From assembly GCF_017565425.1 (NCBI RefSeq), contig NZ_JAGEMK010000005.1, positions 186,001 through 250,000 of the forward strand: DNA of 64,000 bases, given 5' to 3'. Under the pieces are notes generated by a model. It did not search any database. It worked only from the letters and a program-made list of their open reading frames with translations, and was not told where the DNA came from. The position numbers and the translations under genes were made by a program. This document shows, one piece after another, positions 45,144 to 53,045 of this stretch. The DNA is from Actinotalea soli (lineage in GTDB: Bacteria; Actinomycetota; Actinomycetes; Actinomycetales; Cellulomonadaceae). Each line of letters opens with the position of its first letter. The first letter of the stretch is position 1.

Positions 45144-46135
45144 CGTTCCTCCAGAGCGCTCACGGACGCGGCGCGGGCACGCCAGCGCGCCGCCAGGTCG
45201 GGGTCCGCGGCATGCTCGACCAGCATCCCGGGCGAGGGGACGGGCCGGCGGACGGTGATCGCGCCGTCGACGGGGAGCAGCGGCTCGGCGACCACGTCAT
45301 GGGTCAGGAGCTGCGCGGTGGCCAGCCCGCAGGCGTACGGGAGATCAGGCAGCGCGGCGGCGAGGGCCAGCCCGGCCGCGAGGCCCACCGAGGACTCGAG
45401 GGCCGAGGACACCACGACGGGCAGCCCGACCTGCTCGGCGAGCTCGAGGCAGGCTCGGACCCCGCCGAGGGGCTGCACCTTGAGGACCACGACGTCGGCG
45501 GCCTCGGCCCGCACCACCGCGAGGGGGTCCTCGGCGCGGCGGATCGACTCGTCGGCAGCCACCGGCACAGACGTCTGACGACGCACGGTCGCGAGGTCCT
45601 CGACGCTCGCGCAGGGCTGCTCGACGTACTCGAGCCCGCCCGCGGCCCGGTCCAGCACCTGGAGCCGCGCGACCGCGGTCTCGACGTCCCAGGCCCCGTT
45701 GGCGTCGATCCGGATCCGCCCACCGGGCCCCAGGGCCTCGCGCACGGCCTCGAGGCGCTCGACCTCGTCGTCGACCCCCTGCCCGGGCTCGGCGACCTTG
45801 ACCTTGGCCGTGCGGCAGCCGGCCGAGCGCCCGACCACGGCCCGCGCCGTGACGCCGTCCACCGCGGGCACCGTGACGTTGACCGGCACCCGGTCGCGGA
45901 CAGCCGCCGGCCAGCCCACGTCGGCGGCCTCGCGGGCCGCCCGCCACCAGGCGAGGGACTCGGCGTCCTGGTAGTCCCAGAACGGGGAGAACTCCCCCCA
46001 GCCGGCCTCCCCCTCGAGCAGGACGCCGTCGCGCGCCGTCAGGCCACGGAACCGGGTGCGCAGGCCGACCCGGTAGACGTGCAGCGCACGACCAGCCCGA
46101 GCGGGGCGCGCACCAGGGGGCGCGAGGTCGGTCAC
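45140..46135 (-). CDS. menC: o-Succinylbenzoate synthase
   Basis: 331 residues from the GTG at 46135, which overlaps the SMR stop (GTGA). Enolase-superfamily enzyme dehydrating SHCHC. The KxK pair is in TAKVKVAEPG, metal-binding acids are in RIDANGAW, EYVEQPC and AADES, and the second base Lys in VVLKVQPLGG. A much longer frame upstream is excluded by the overlapping SMR gene and by menB on the other strand. Confidence 0.93.
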   Translation of the reverse strand: MTDLAPPGARPARAGRALHVYRVGLRTRFRGLTARDGVLLEGEAGWGEFSPFWDYQDAESLAWWRAAREAADVGWPAAVRDRVPVNVTVPAVDGVTARAVVGRSAGCRTAKVKVAEPGQGVDDEVERLEAVREALGPGGRIRIDANGAWDVETAVARLQVLDRAAGGLEYVEQPCASVEDLATVRRQTSVPVAADESIRRAEDPLAVVRAEAADVVVLKVQPLGGVRACLELAEQVGLPVVVSSALESSVGLAAGLALAAALPDLPYACGLATAQLLTHDVVAEPLLPVDGAITVRRPVPSPGMLVEHAADPDLAARWRARAASVSALEER

Positions 46136-46482
46136 TCGACCACCGTACCGACGGGCTGCGCGGGCTCGGCACCGAAGACGTGCAGCCCCACGATCCCCGC
46201 GACAATGAGGACCAGGGAGAGGATCTTCCCGACGCTCACCACCTCCCCGAGGACCGCCATGCCGACCGTCGCCGTGACCGCCGCACCGATGCCCGTCCAC
46301 ACCGCGTACGCGACCCCGACCGGCAGCGTGCGCAGGGCCCACCCCAGCCCGAGCATGCTGAAGGCCAGCAGCACCACGAAGGCCGCCGAGGGCCACGGCC
46401 GCGTGAAGCCCTCGGAGGCCTTGAGGCTCAGCGCCCAGCCCGCCTCGAGCACACCCGACACGATCAGCACGGCCCAGGCCAC
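46132..46482 (-). CDS. Small multidrug resistance (SMR) family transporter
   Basis: 116 residues, GTG start with GGGAGGTG upstream. Four transmembrane helices and the SMR hallmarks: the glutamate of GVLEAGWALSLKASEGF in helix one, and GVAYAVWTGIGAA. SMR proteins export cationic compounds or guanidinium in exchange for protons. It is translationally coupled to menC, which is unusual; a role in exporting a quinone-pathway by-product is only a possibility. The name QacE/SugE-like is as far as the sequence allows. Confidence 0.9.
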   Translation of the reverse strand: MAWAVLIVSGVLEAGWALSLKASEGFTRPWPSAAFVVLLAFSMLGLGWALRTLPVGVAYAVWTGIGAAVTATVGMAVLGEVVSVGKILSLVLIVAGIVGLHVFGAEPAQPVGTVVE

Positions 46483-46540
46483 GGCACACCTCCCGAGTCG
46501 GGCGGTCCCTCCGGCCGACGGGACGACCGTAGTCGCTGGC

Positions 46541-46546
46541 TAGGGT
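46541..46546 (+). promoter_or_regulatory. Candidate -10 for leaderless menB
   Basis: TAGGGT with a six-base gap to the ATG of menB; no ribosome-binding site. Confidence 0.5.
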
Positions 46547-46552
46547 GGCGGC

Positions 46553-47503
46553 ATGAGCGCACCGCCCCAGGTCTCGGCCACCTTCGACCCCACCGTCTGG
46601 CGCGAGGTCGAAGGCTTCGAGGGCCTGACCGACCTGACCTACCACCGTGGCGTCCGACGCTCCGAGGACGGCCAGCGGGACCTGCCGGTGGTGCGCGTGG
46701 CCTTCGACCGCCCCGAGGTCCGCAACGCCTTCCGCCCGCACACGGTCGACGAGCTCTACCGCGTCCTGGACCACGCCCGGATGAGCTCGGACGTCGGCAC
46801 GGTGCTCCTCGCGGGGAACGGCCCGAGCCCCAAGGACGGCGGCTGGGCCTTCTGCTCGGGCGGGGACCAGCGCATCCGCGGACGCGACGGCTACCGGTAC
46901 ACCGACTCCCCCGACGGGGTGGGGGCCGACCGGATCGACCCCGCGCGGGCCGGGCGGCTGCACATCCTCGAGGTGCAGCGCCTCATCCGCACCATGCCCA
47001 AGGTGGTCATCGCCGTGGTGGACGGCTGGGCCGCGGGCGGGGGGCACTCCCTGCACGTCGTGGCGGACCTCTCGGTGGCCTGCCGTCAGCACGGCCGCTT
47101 CAAGCAGACCGACGCCGACGTCGGCTCCTTCGACGGCGGGTACGGCTCGGCGTACCTGGCCCGGCAGGTCGGGCAGAAGCGAGCCCGGGAGATCTTCTTC
47201 CTGGCCCGCGAGTACTCGGCCGAGGACGCCGAGCGGTGGGGGGCCGTCAACGAGGTGGCCGACCACGAGGACCTCGAGGCCCTGGCCGTCGAGTACGCCC
47301 TGACCATCGCCGGCAAGTCGCCCCAGGCGGTGCGGATGCTGAAGTTCGCCTTCAACCTGGCCGACGACGGGCTCATGGGCCAGCAGGTCTTCGCCGGGGA
47401 GGCGACCCGCCTGGCCTACATGACCGACGAGGCCGTCGAGGGACGCGACGCCTTCCTCGAGCGCCGGGCGCCGGACTGGTCGGGCTTCCCGTACCACGTC
47501 TGA
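46553..47503 (+). CDS. menB: 1,4-Dihydroxy-2-naphthoyl-CoA synthase
   Basis: 316 residues. Crotonase-fold enzyme closing the naphthoate ring from o-succinylbenzoyl-CoA. Segments diagnostic of MenB are FCSGGDQRIRG, VDGWAAGGGHSLHVVADL (oxyanion hole) and FKQTDADVGSFDGGYGSAYLARQVG. The C terminus ends in the typical WSGFPYH. It is divergent from the SMR-menC-menD unit across a 70-base region. Confidence 0.96.
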   Translation: MSAPPQVSATFDPTVWREVEGFEGLTDLTYHRGVRRSEDGQRDLPVVRVAFDRPEVRNAFRPHTVDELYRVLDHARMSSDVGTVLLAGNGPSPKDGGWAFCSGGDQRIRGRDGYRYTDSPDGVGADRIDPARAGRLHILEVQRLIRTMPKVVIAVVDGWAAGGGHSLHVVADLSVACRQHGRFKQTDADVGSFDGGYGSAYLARQVGQKRAREIFFLAREYSAEDAERWGAVNEVADHEDLEALAVEYALTIAGKSPQAVRMLKFAFNLADDGLMGQQVFAGEATRLAYMTDEAVEGRDAFLERRAPDWSGFPYHV

Positions 47504-47530
47504 CGGGTCGGCCCGGGGCCCCGGTGCAGG

Positions 47531-47722
47531 TCAGGTGCTGCTGAGCAGCCAGACGCCGAGGTCGACCATGTCGCGCAGGGCCAGGGCCCCGACCCACAGG
47601 GTGCCGAAGAGCAGGGCGACCGCGACGGCCACCGGCACGGCCGTCCGCAACCGGTCGCGGGTGATCTGGTCGGGTCGGCCACGGTCGTCGTGGACGGGGC
47701 CGGGAGCAGTGATCTGAGCCAT
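47531..47722 (-). CDS. Small single-pass membrane protein, hypothetical
   Basis: 63 residues from MAQITAPG: a polar N terminus of about 27 residues, then one long hydrophobic helix (about 30-60) ending SST. Not recognised. A hexamer CAGGCT lies six bases before the ATG, close to the leaderless pattern of neighbouring genes. It converges with menB. A real gene is likely because the hydrophobic helix follows a well-placed start, but size and lack of homology knowledge limit certainty. Confidence 0.5.
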   Translation of the reverse strand: MAQITAPGPVHDDRGRPDQITRDRLRTAVPVAVAVALLFGTLWVGALALRDMVDLGVWLLSST

Positions 47723-47862
47723 GGCACGAGCCTGCCGCGCGGACCCCGTGCTGCGGATCCACCTCACGGCTCGACCCTCGGCCCCGCTGCTCCCCCGCAG
47801 GTCTCATCCCGAGGGGCGGCCCTCATCCCCTGGTCGTACCCGGGTGGCCCGGGACGCCGCCG

Positions 47863-48978
47863 TCAGCCGACGGTGAGCGACCCCTTGCCCTCGGGGACGA
47901 GCTCGACCCAGGTGTTGCCCGGGGCGAGCAGCAGCGGGTCGCCGTCGGCGTCGACCAGCTGGAGCGGGGCGTCGATCGCCTCCTTGGTCCACCTGCCCTC
48001 GACGGTGCTGCCGCCGGTGGCCACGACCGCGGGCCCCTCCCCGACGAGGTCGTAGGTGGGGACCGCGGCGCCGCCCTGGGCCCCGTACGGCGAGTTCGGG
48101 TGCGGCGCGGTGATCGCGACCACGTTGACCGCGCTGAGCCGGTCCCCGCCCGAGGCGAGCGAGGCCACCGTTCCCTCCGAGCGCTGCCAGGTGCCCGTGG
48201 CCCCGTCCCAGGCCCACGACGGGCTCGCCTGGGCGGACAGCCGCAGGCTCAGGGTGGTGGCCGCCGAGCCGTCGACCACGGCGCTCGCCTTCTCGGCGCT
48301 GCGGGCGAAGGCGAACTGCTCCTCGGGGGAGGCCGCGTGCTCGGCGTCGGCCGCCGCCATGAAGGTCTCGACCGAGCCGTAGACGTTGTGCGGGGCGGAG
48401 CGTCCGCTCACACGGAACATGCCTCCGGTGCCCTCGTCGTGGCTCAAGGACTGCACCCCGCTCGACTGCACCTCGGCGAGGATGCCCGGCTGGCCCCCGG
48501 AGTACGCGATGAGGCCGTTGAGCGGTGCGACGATCAACGGGTCCATCGGTCGCACCGAACGGATCGGGCCGACCTCCTGGGGGACCTGCGAGTGGAAGAC
48601 GGCGACCAGGCGCGAGACCTCGAACTCGACGATCGTCTCCCACACGACGTCGGCCTGGTCCAGGCCGGACTGCGGGCGCGCCGTGGCGGTGTTCTCGACC
48701 TTGACCGCGACCGCCGGCCGCTCGGGCACCTCGTCGACCTCGACCCCGGTCAGGGGCCAGACGGTCGGGACGTCCGGCGCCGGCGGGGCGCCCCGGGACG
48801 GGTCGACCGTCGGGGTCATGGTGACCGGGGCCGGGGCCTCGGGAGCGGGGGCCGAGCAGGCGGCGAGCCCGACCATGACGGCGGTCGCCAGGGAGAGCGC
48901 GGCGCCGCGGGGGCGTCGGGCGAGCCTGCGCGGGGCGGCCGGGCGCGGCACGGTGCTCAGGGTGGTCGAACGGCCCAC
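47863..48978 (-). CDS. DUF3048 family lipoprotein
   Basis: 371 residues, GTG start with GGAGGAG upstream. A basic N terminus and hydrophobic core end in a lipobox (GLAAC, Cys about 41), so it is a membrane-anchored extracytoplasmic protein with a Pro-rich linker. The DUF3048 fold (YerB-like) is indicated by RPAVAVKVENTATARPQSGL, GPIRSVRPMD and GKGSLTVG. Its function is not established for the family. It is transcribed away from menE behind a leader containing hairpins. Confidence 0.88.
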   Translation of the reverse strand: MGRSTTLSTVPRPAAPRRLARRPRGAALSLATAVMVGLAACSAPAPEAPAPVTMTPTVDPSRGAPPAPDVPTVWPLTGVEVDEVPERPAVAVKVENTATARPQSGLDQADVVWETIVEFEVSRLVAVFHSQVPQEVGPIRSVRPMDPLIVAPLNGLIAYSGGQPGILAEVQSSGVQSLSHDEGTGGMFRVSGRSAPHNVYGSVETFMAAADAEHAASPEEQFAFARSAEKASAVVDGSAATTLSLRLSAQASPSWAWDGATGTWQRSEGTVASLASGGDRLSAVNVVAITAPHPNSPYGAQGGAAVPTYDLVGEGPAVVATGGSTVEGRWTKEAIDAPLQLVDADGDPLLLAPGNTWVELVPEGKGSLTVG

Positions 48979-49073
48979 TGGGGTACTCCTCCTCGTGCCG
49001 ACGGGGGTCGGCTGCGGCGACCGACCTGGGGTCGGTGGACGGCACCGACCCGCGGATCGGCAGGATTACTGTA
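48979..49073 (-). promoter_or_regulatory. Structured 5' leader and promoter of the DUF3048 gene
   Basis: On the minus strand a TACAGT hexamer (49068-49073) could be the -10. The transcript leader would contain a perfect nine-base-pair hairpin (49029-49051, arms GGGTCGGTG and CACCGACCC) and a six-base-pair hairpin (48997-49012, arms GCCGAC and GTCGGC) just before the GGAGGAG ribosome site. Confidence 0.4.
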
Positions 49074-49082
49074 CGGCGCGCC

Positions 49083-49088
49083 TAGGCT
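49083..49088 (+). promoter_or_regulatory. Candidate -10 for leaderless menE
   Basis: TAGGCT with a six-base gap to the GTG of menE. Confidence 0.5.
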
Positions 49089-49094
49089 GGGACG

Positions 49095-50315
49095 GTGCAC
49101 CGACCGCTGCTCCCGCTGCCGGTGGGCCCCACCGACCACGCCCTCGCCTCCGGGCTGCTCGGGCACGTGCACCGTGCCCTCGAGGGCACCGGACCCGCGA
49201 TCGACCTGATGGGCCAGCCGTCCGCGACGGCGCCGGCCCCCGTGCCGGGAGCCGGCGGGGCCCCCGCCGAGGTGCCCGACGAGGTGGCCCTCGTGGTCCG
49301 CACCTCGGGCTCGACGGGGCTCCCGCGCGGGGTGATGCTCGACGCCGCGGCGCTGCGGGCCTCGGCCGAGGCCACGCACGCCCGCCTCGGCGGGCCCGGA
49401 CGCTGGCTCCTCGCCCTCCCCCCGGCCCACGTCGCCGGGGTGCAGGTCCTGGTGCGCTCGGCCGTGGCCGGGCTGGACCCTCTCGTCCTGCCGGCGGGCC
49501 AGGGCTTCGACCCGGACGCCCTCGCCGCCGTCGTGCGCTCGGCCCCCGGCGACGCCCCCCTGTACACCGCCCTGGTGCCGACCCAGCTGCACCGCGTGCT
49601 CAGCGCCGGCGCCCCGACCCTGGACGCCCTGAGCCGCCTCGACGCGGTGCTGGTCGGAGGGGCCGCGACACCACCGGCTCTCGTCGAGGCCGCCCGCGAG
49701 CATGGCCTGCCCCTGGTCCTGACCTACGGCATGACCGAGACCTGCGGCGGCTGCGTCTACGACGGGCTCCCCCTCGACGGGGTCGAGGTGACCGTCGACC
49801 AGGACGGGATCCGCCTCGCGGGGCCGGTGCTCGCCCGCGGGTACCTGGGACGCCCCGACCTCGACGCCGCCGCCTTCACCACGGCAGCGGGCCGTCGCTG
49901 GTTCCGCACCCGGGACCTCGGCCTCCTCGACGGGGGACGTCTCACGGTGCTCGGCCGCTCGGACGACGTCCTGGTCACCGGCGGGCTCAAGGTCGCCCCT
50001 GCTGCGGTCGAGGCCGCGCTCGCCGGGGTGCCCGGGGTCGGCGAGGTCTGCGTGGTGGGGGTCCCTGACACCGAGTGGGGCCAGGCGGTGACCGCCGTCG
50101 TCGTGCCCCGGCCGGGTAGCCCTGCCCCCGAGCTGGCCGCGCTGCGCCGCGCCGCGCGTACCCTGGGGGTCGCCGCCGCGCCACGCCACCTGGTGCTGGT
50201 CGACGCCCTCGCGCAGCGCGGTCCGGGCAAGGTCGACCGCGCCGAGGTCGCCCGCGAGGCGGCCGCTGCCCTGGCCCGCACCCCCCGGACGGAGAACCAT
50301 GACGACGCTGGCTGA
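49095..50315 (+). CDS. menE: o-Succinylbenzoate-CoA ligase
   Basis: 406 residues. Adenylate-forming ligase with the short N terminus typical of actinobacterial MenE. Motifs: phosphate loop RTSGSTGLPRGV, GMTETCGG, YLGRPDLDA, and the hinge and C-terminal RSDDVLVTGGLKVAP, with the catalytic Lys in GPGKVDR. The gene overlaps menA by 17 bases, so the two are cotranscribed. Confidence 0.93.
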   Translation: MHRPLLPLPVGPTDHALASGLLGHVHRALEGTGPAIDLMGQPSATAPAPVPGAGGAPAEVPDEVALVVRTSGSTGLPRGVMLDAAALRASAEATHARLGGPGRWLLALPPAHVAGVQVLVRSAVAGLDPLVLPAGQGFDPDALAAVVRSAPGDAPLYTALVPTQLHRVLSAGAPTLDALSRLDAVLVGGAATPPALVEAAREHGLPLVLTYGMTETCGGCVYDGLPLDGVEVTVDQDGIRLAGPVLARGYLGRPDLDAAAFTTAAGRRWFRTRDLGLLDGGRLTVLGRSDDVLVTGGLKVAPAAVEAALAGVPGVGEVCVVGVPDTEWGQAVTAVVVPRPGSPAPELAALRRAARTLGVAAAPRHLVLVDALAQRGPGKVDRAEVAREAAAALARTPRTENHDDAG

Positions 50316-51168
50316 GTGGGTCGAAGGCGCCCGACCGCGGACCCTGCCCGCGGCCGTGGCCCCGGTGCTCGTCGGCACGGGGGCGGCAGCCCAGCTGGGC
50401 CTGGCCTCGCCGGTGCGCGCCCTGCTGGCCGCCGGGGTGGCCCTGGCCCTGCAGGTCGGCGTCAACTACGCGAACGACTACTCCGACGGGATCCGCGGCA
50501 CGGACACCGACCGGGTCGGTCCGCTGCGGCTGACCGCCTCGGGCACGGCCCCCGCGGCCGCCGTCAGGCGGGCCGCCTTCGCCGCCTTCGGGGTCGGGGC
50601 CCTCCTGGGCCTGGGCCTGGTGGGCCTGAGCGGTCAGTGGTGGCTGCTCGCCGTCGGCGCGGTCGCGATCATCGCCGCGTGGTCCTACACCGGGGGGCGG
50701 TCGCCGTACGGGTACCGCGGCCTCGGCGAGGTCGGCGTCTTCGTGTTCTTCGGCCTGGTGGCCGTGCTGGGCACCACCTACACCCAGGCCGGGCGCGTCT
50801 CGTGGCTCGCCGTCGCCGGCGCGGTGGGCATCGGGCTCCTGGCCTGCGCCCTGCTCATGGTCAACAACCTGCGGGACATCCCCACCGACGTCCTCGTCGG
50901 CAAGCGCACCCTGGCCGTGCGCCTGGGCGAGCACCGGTCACGTCGGGTGTACGCGGCCTTCGTCGTCCTGCCGCTGCTGCTCGCCGTCGCCTGCGCCCCC
51001 GTCGCCCCGTGGGCCCTGCTCGTCCTGCTCCTCGTGGTGCCCGCCGGGTTGCTCGTCGGGACCGTCCTGCTCGGCGCCCGCGGGGTGCTGCTCAAGCCGG
51101 TGCTCGCCGGCACCGGGCTGCTCGAGCTCGGCTACGGGATCCTGCTGGGGGTCGGCCTCGCGATGTGA
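50299..51168 (+). CDS. menA: 1,4-Dihydroxy-2-naphthoate polyprenyltransferase
   Basis: 289 residues, UbiA superfamily, eight or nine transmembrane helices. It attaches the polyprenyl tail to DHNA. The two Asp-rich Mg-diphosphate motifs are NYANDYSDGIRGTD and NNLRDIPTD. The tail donor is probably made by the synthase at 20703-21707. The last 230 bases are antisense to the DUF4229 frame. Confidence 0.95.
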   Translation: MTTLAEWVEGARPRTLPAAVAPVLVGTGAAAQLGLASPVRALLAAGVALALQVGVNYANDYSDGIRGTDTDRVGPLRLTASGTAPAAAVRRAAFAAFGVGALLGLGLVGLSGQWWLLAVGAVAIIAAWSYTGGRSPYGYRGLGEVGVFVFFGLVAVLGTTYTQAGRVSWLAVAGAVGIGLLACALLMVNNLRDIPTDVLVGKRTLAVRLGEHRSRRVYAAFVVLPLLLAVACAPVAPWALLVLLLVVPAGLLVGTVLLGARGVLLKPVLAGTGLLELGYGILLGVGLAM

Positions 51169-51435
51169 GGCCTCGACCTCGGCGTCCTCGGCGTCGGCGT
51201 CCCCCTGGACCTCGGCCGAGAAGCGCTCCCCGGACTCGCGACGGCGCTCTGCCCGGGCCTCGAGCCAGCGCGCGGCCTCGTCCCGCGGCCCCTTGAGGAA
51301 GAGGTACGACAACGCCCAGGCCACGACGGTCGCCGCGACGACGAGGAGCCAGCCCCCGAGCCTCGCCCACCAGAGCACGAGCAGGGCCGCGCCGAAGAGG
51401 CCGAGGCGGAGGGCGGAGTACACGACCACAGGCAT
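50938..51435 (-). CDS. DUF4229 small membrane protein with antisense overlap to menA
   Basis: 165 residues from MPVVVYSAL. Two transmembrane helices (about 5-22 and 27-46) and the DUF4229 pattern YLFLKGPRDEAARWLEAR, then a charged tail. The first 88 residues lie outside menA; the rest is read antisense to the menA 3' end because no stop occurs earlier. Family members are usually shorter, so the tail may be a drifted C terminus. A TACCCT hexamer (51442-51447) sits six bases before the ATG, with no clear ribosome site. Confidence 0.75.
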   Translation of the reverse strand: MPVVVYSALRLGLFGAALLVLWWARLGGWLLVVAATVVAWALSYLFLKGPRDEAARWLEARAERRRESGERFSAEVQGDADAEDAEVEASHREADPQQDPVAELEQPGAGEHRLEQHPAGAEQDGPDEQPGGHHEEQDEQGPRGDGGAGDGEQQRQDDEGRVHPT

Positions 51436-51441
51436 CCCCCC

Positions 51442-51447
51442 AGGGTA
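51442..51447 (-). promoter_or_regulatory. Candidate -10 for leaderless DUF4229 gene
   Basis: TACCCT on the minus strand, six G then the ATG at 51435. Confidence 0.4.
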
Positions 51448-51481
51448 GGCGCCCTGGCCGGTGCCACGCGCCGGCGGCACT

Positions 51482-51487
51482 TAGGCT
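51482..51487 (+). promoter_or_regulatory. Candidate -10 for leaderless PLDc_N gene
   Basis: TAGGCT with a six-base gap to the ATG at 51494. It is back to back with the divergent DUF4229 promoter inside a 58-base intergenic region. Confidence 0.5.
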
Positions 51488-51493
51488 GGGGAG

Positions 51494-51901
51494 ATGCTCC
51501 GCGCCATGGTCTACGTCATCCCGATCGCCCTGGCGATCTACGCGCTGATCGACCTCTCCCGGTCCCAGGTGGTCGAGCGCAACGGGCTGCCCGTCCCGGC
51601 ATGGGTCGCCGTGATCGTGCTGCTGCCCGTGATCGGACCGGTCGTGTGGATCCTGCTCAGCCGTCAGCGGCGACGCGAGCAGGGCGCCGCCCGTCCGCCC
51701 GCCCCGGGCCGCCCTCCCGGCCCCGGGCGTCCCCGGCCCCGCCGGTCGGGCCCCGTGGCCCCCGACGACGACCCGGACTTCCTGTGGCGGCTCGAGCAGG
51801 AGCGCCGTCGCCAGCGTGCACGGGACCGGGACAGCAGCGGCGAGGCCGGCACCGAGGAGGGCACGACGACGGAGGACGACGGGGACACCACCGAGCGCTG
51901 A
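51494..51901 (+). CDS. PLDc_N-type small membrane protein
   Basis: 135 residues. Two helices (about 5-20 and 37-55) in the pattern YVIPIALAIYALIDLS and LPVIGPVVWILLSR, typical of the phospholipase D-like N-terminal membrane domain found alone in many actinobacterial proteins. The remaining 75 residues are Pro/Arg-rich and then acidic, with the short motif DDDPDFLWRLEQERR conserved in such proteins. No catalytic HKD motif is present, so no phospholipase activity. Function unknown. Confidence 0.85.
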   Translation: MLRAMVYVIPIALAIYALIDLSRSQVVERNGLPVPAWVAVIVLLPVIGPVVWILLSRQRRREQGAARPPAPGRPPGPGRPRPRRSGPVAPDDDPDFLWRLEQERRRQRARDRDSSGEAGTEEGTTTEDDGDTTER

Positions 51902-51954
51902 GGAGCCCGCCGGTCACCGTCCGGCCTCGGGCCGGCACCCAGGCGCCGGGGCCC

Positions 51955-51990
51955 GTCACGCCTGGACCTGTCACGCCTGGGCCTGTCAGA
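51955..51990. repeat. 15-base tandem repeat at the 3' end of ccsB
   Basis: GTCACGCCTGGACCT and GTCACGCCTGGGCCT lie in tandem, followed by a partial third copy that includes the ccsB stop codon on the other strand. It is in the gap between two convergent genes. Confidence 0.5.
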
Positions 51991-53041
51991 GCCCGCTGTA
52001 GCTGTGCAGCCCCTGGAAGAACAGGTTGACCCCGGTGAAGTTGAAGATCACCGTCGCGTAGCCGACCAGGACGAACCACGCCGCGCGGCGCCCGGACCAG
52101 CCGCGCGTGGTGCGGGCGTGCAGGTAGGCCGCGTAGACCACCCACACCACGAAGCTCCAGACCTCCTTGGGGTCCCAGCCCCAGTACCGGCCCCAGGCGT
52201 GCTCGGCCCAGACCGCCCCGGCCATGATCGTGAAGGTCCACAGCACGAAGCCCACGGCGTTGATCCGGAAGGAGAGCGCCTCGAGGTCCCGGGTGGAGGG
52301 CAGGGCGTCGAGCAGACGCCAGCGCGCCGCGGAGAGCCGCGCCGATCCCCGGTCCCGCGAGTCCTTGAGCAGCTGCAGCGCGCTCGCGGCGAAGGAGACG
52401 GTGAGCAGTCCCGTGGCGATCGTCGCGATCGAGACGTGGATGACCAGCCAGTAGCTCTGCAGGGCCGGCTCGACGGCGTCCGCCGGCACGTAGAAGGCCG
52501 CGAGGCCGACGCCCAGGGCGATCAGCACGAGGCCGACCACGAGGCTGCCGAGGAAGCGCACGTCCCGTCGCCGGCACAGGGCCAGGAAGGTCGCGACCGC
52601 GACCAGGGTGCCCACGAGGGTGAACTCGTACATGTTGGCCCACGGCACCCGGCCCGCGGCGATGCCGCGCAGCACCGCGGCGAGCACGTGCAGGCCGAGG
52701 CCCAGGGTGGTGGTGGCCATGGCGACGCCCACAGCTCGGCGCGAGCGTCCGGGGCCGCCGGCAGCCTCGGGGCCGTCGTCGCCGCTCGGGCCTGCGAGGT
52801 CGGCCGAGGTGGTGCCCACGGGGGTGGCGACCGGGGTCATCGTCGTCGTGCCCGCAGCTCCTGCGCCGGCCGCGACGGTGTCCCCCGCGGCTGCGGCCTG
52901 CCCTCGCCCGCCGAGGGCTTCGGCGGGGCGGGCCAGGCCGTCGGCCAGCCGCGCGAGGTCGATCGAGAAGGCCACGAGCGCGATCGCGTAGGCCGTGACC
53001 GCCCCCCACGCGAGGAGGGTGCTCAGCTCACCGGTGCCCAT
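51986..53041 (-). CDS. ccsB: Cytochrome c maturation protein CcsB/ResC
   Basis: 351 residues. System II heme-handling protein (CcsA/CcsB family) with about eight transmembrane helices. The tryptophan-rich heme motif AWGRYWGWDPKEVWSF (about 265-280) and the flanking conserved His residues (one in NFTGVNLFF-adjacent helices, others upstream) export heme and ligate it to apocytochrome c with ResB. An Ala/Gly-rich cytoplasmic loop of about 65 residues after the first helix is a local insertion. It begins four bases after resB. Confidence 0.93.
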   Translation of the reverse strand: MGTGELSTLLAWGAVTAYAIALVAFSIDLARLADGLARPAEALGGRGQAAAAGDTVAAGAGAAGTTTMTPVATPVGTTSADLAGPSGDDGPEAAGGPGRSRRAVGVAMATTTLGLGLHVLAAVLRGIAAGRVPWANMYEFTLVGTLVAVATFLALCRRRDVRFLGSLVVGLVLIALGVGLAAFYVPADAVEPALQSYWLVIHVSIATIATGLLTVSFAASALQLLKDSRDRGSARLSAARWRLLDALPSTRDLEALSFRINAVGFVLWTFTIMAGAVWAEHAWGRYWGWDPKEVWSFVVWVVYAAYLHARTTRGWSGRRAAWFVLVGYATVIFNFTGVNLFFQGLHSYSGL

Positions 53042-53045
53042 CGTC

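Noticed and set aside
47513-47524. CCGGGGCCCCGG as terminator after menB
   Set aside because: A fully self-complementary 12-mer without loop or T-run is expected by chance at this GC content.
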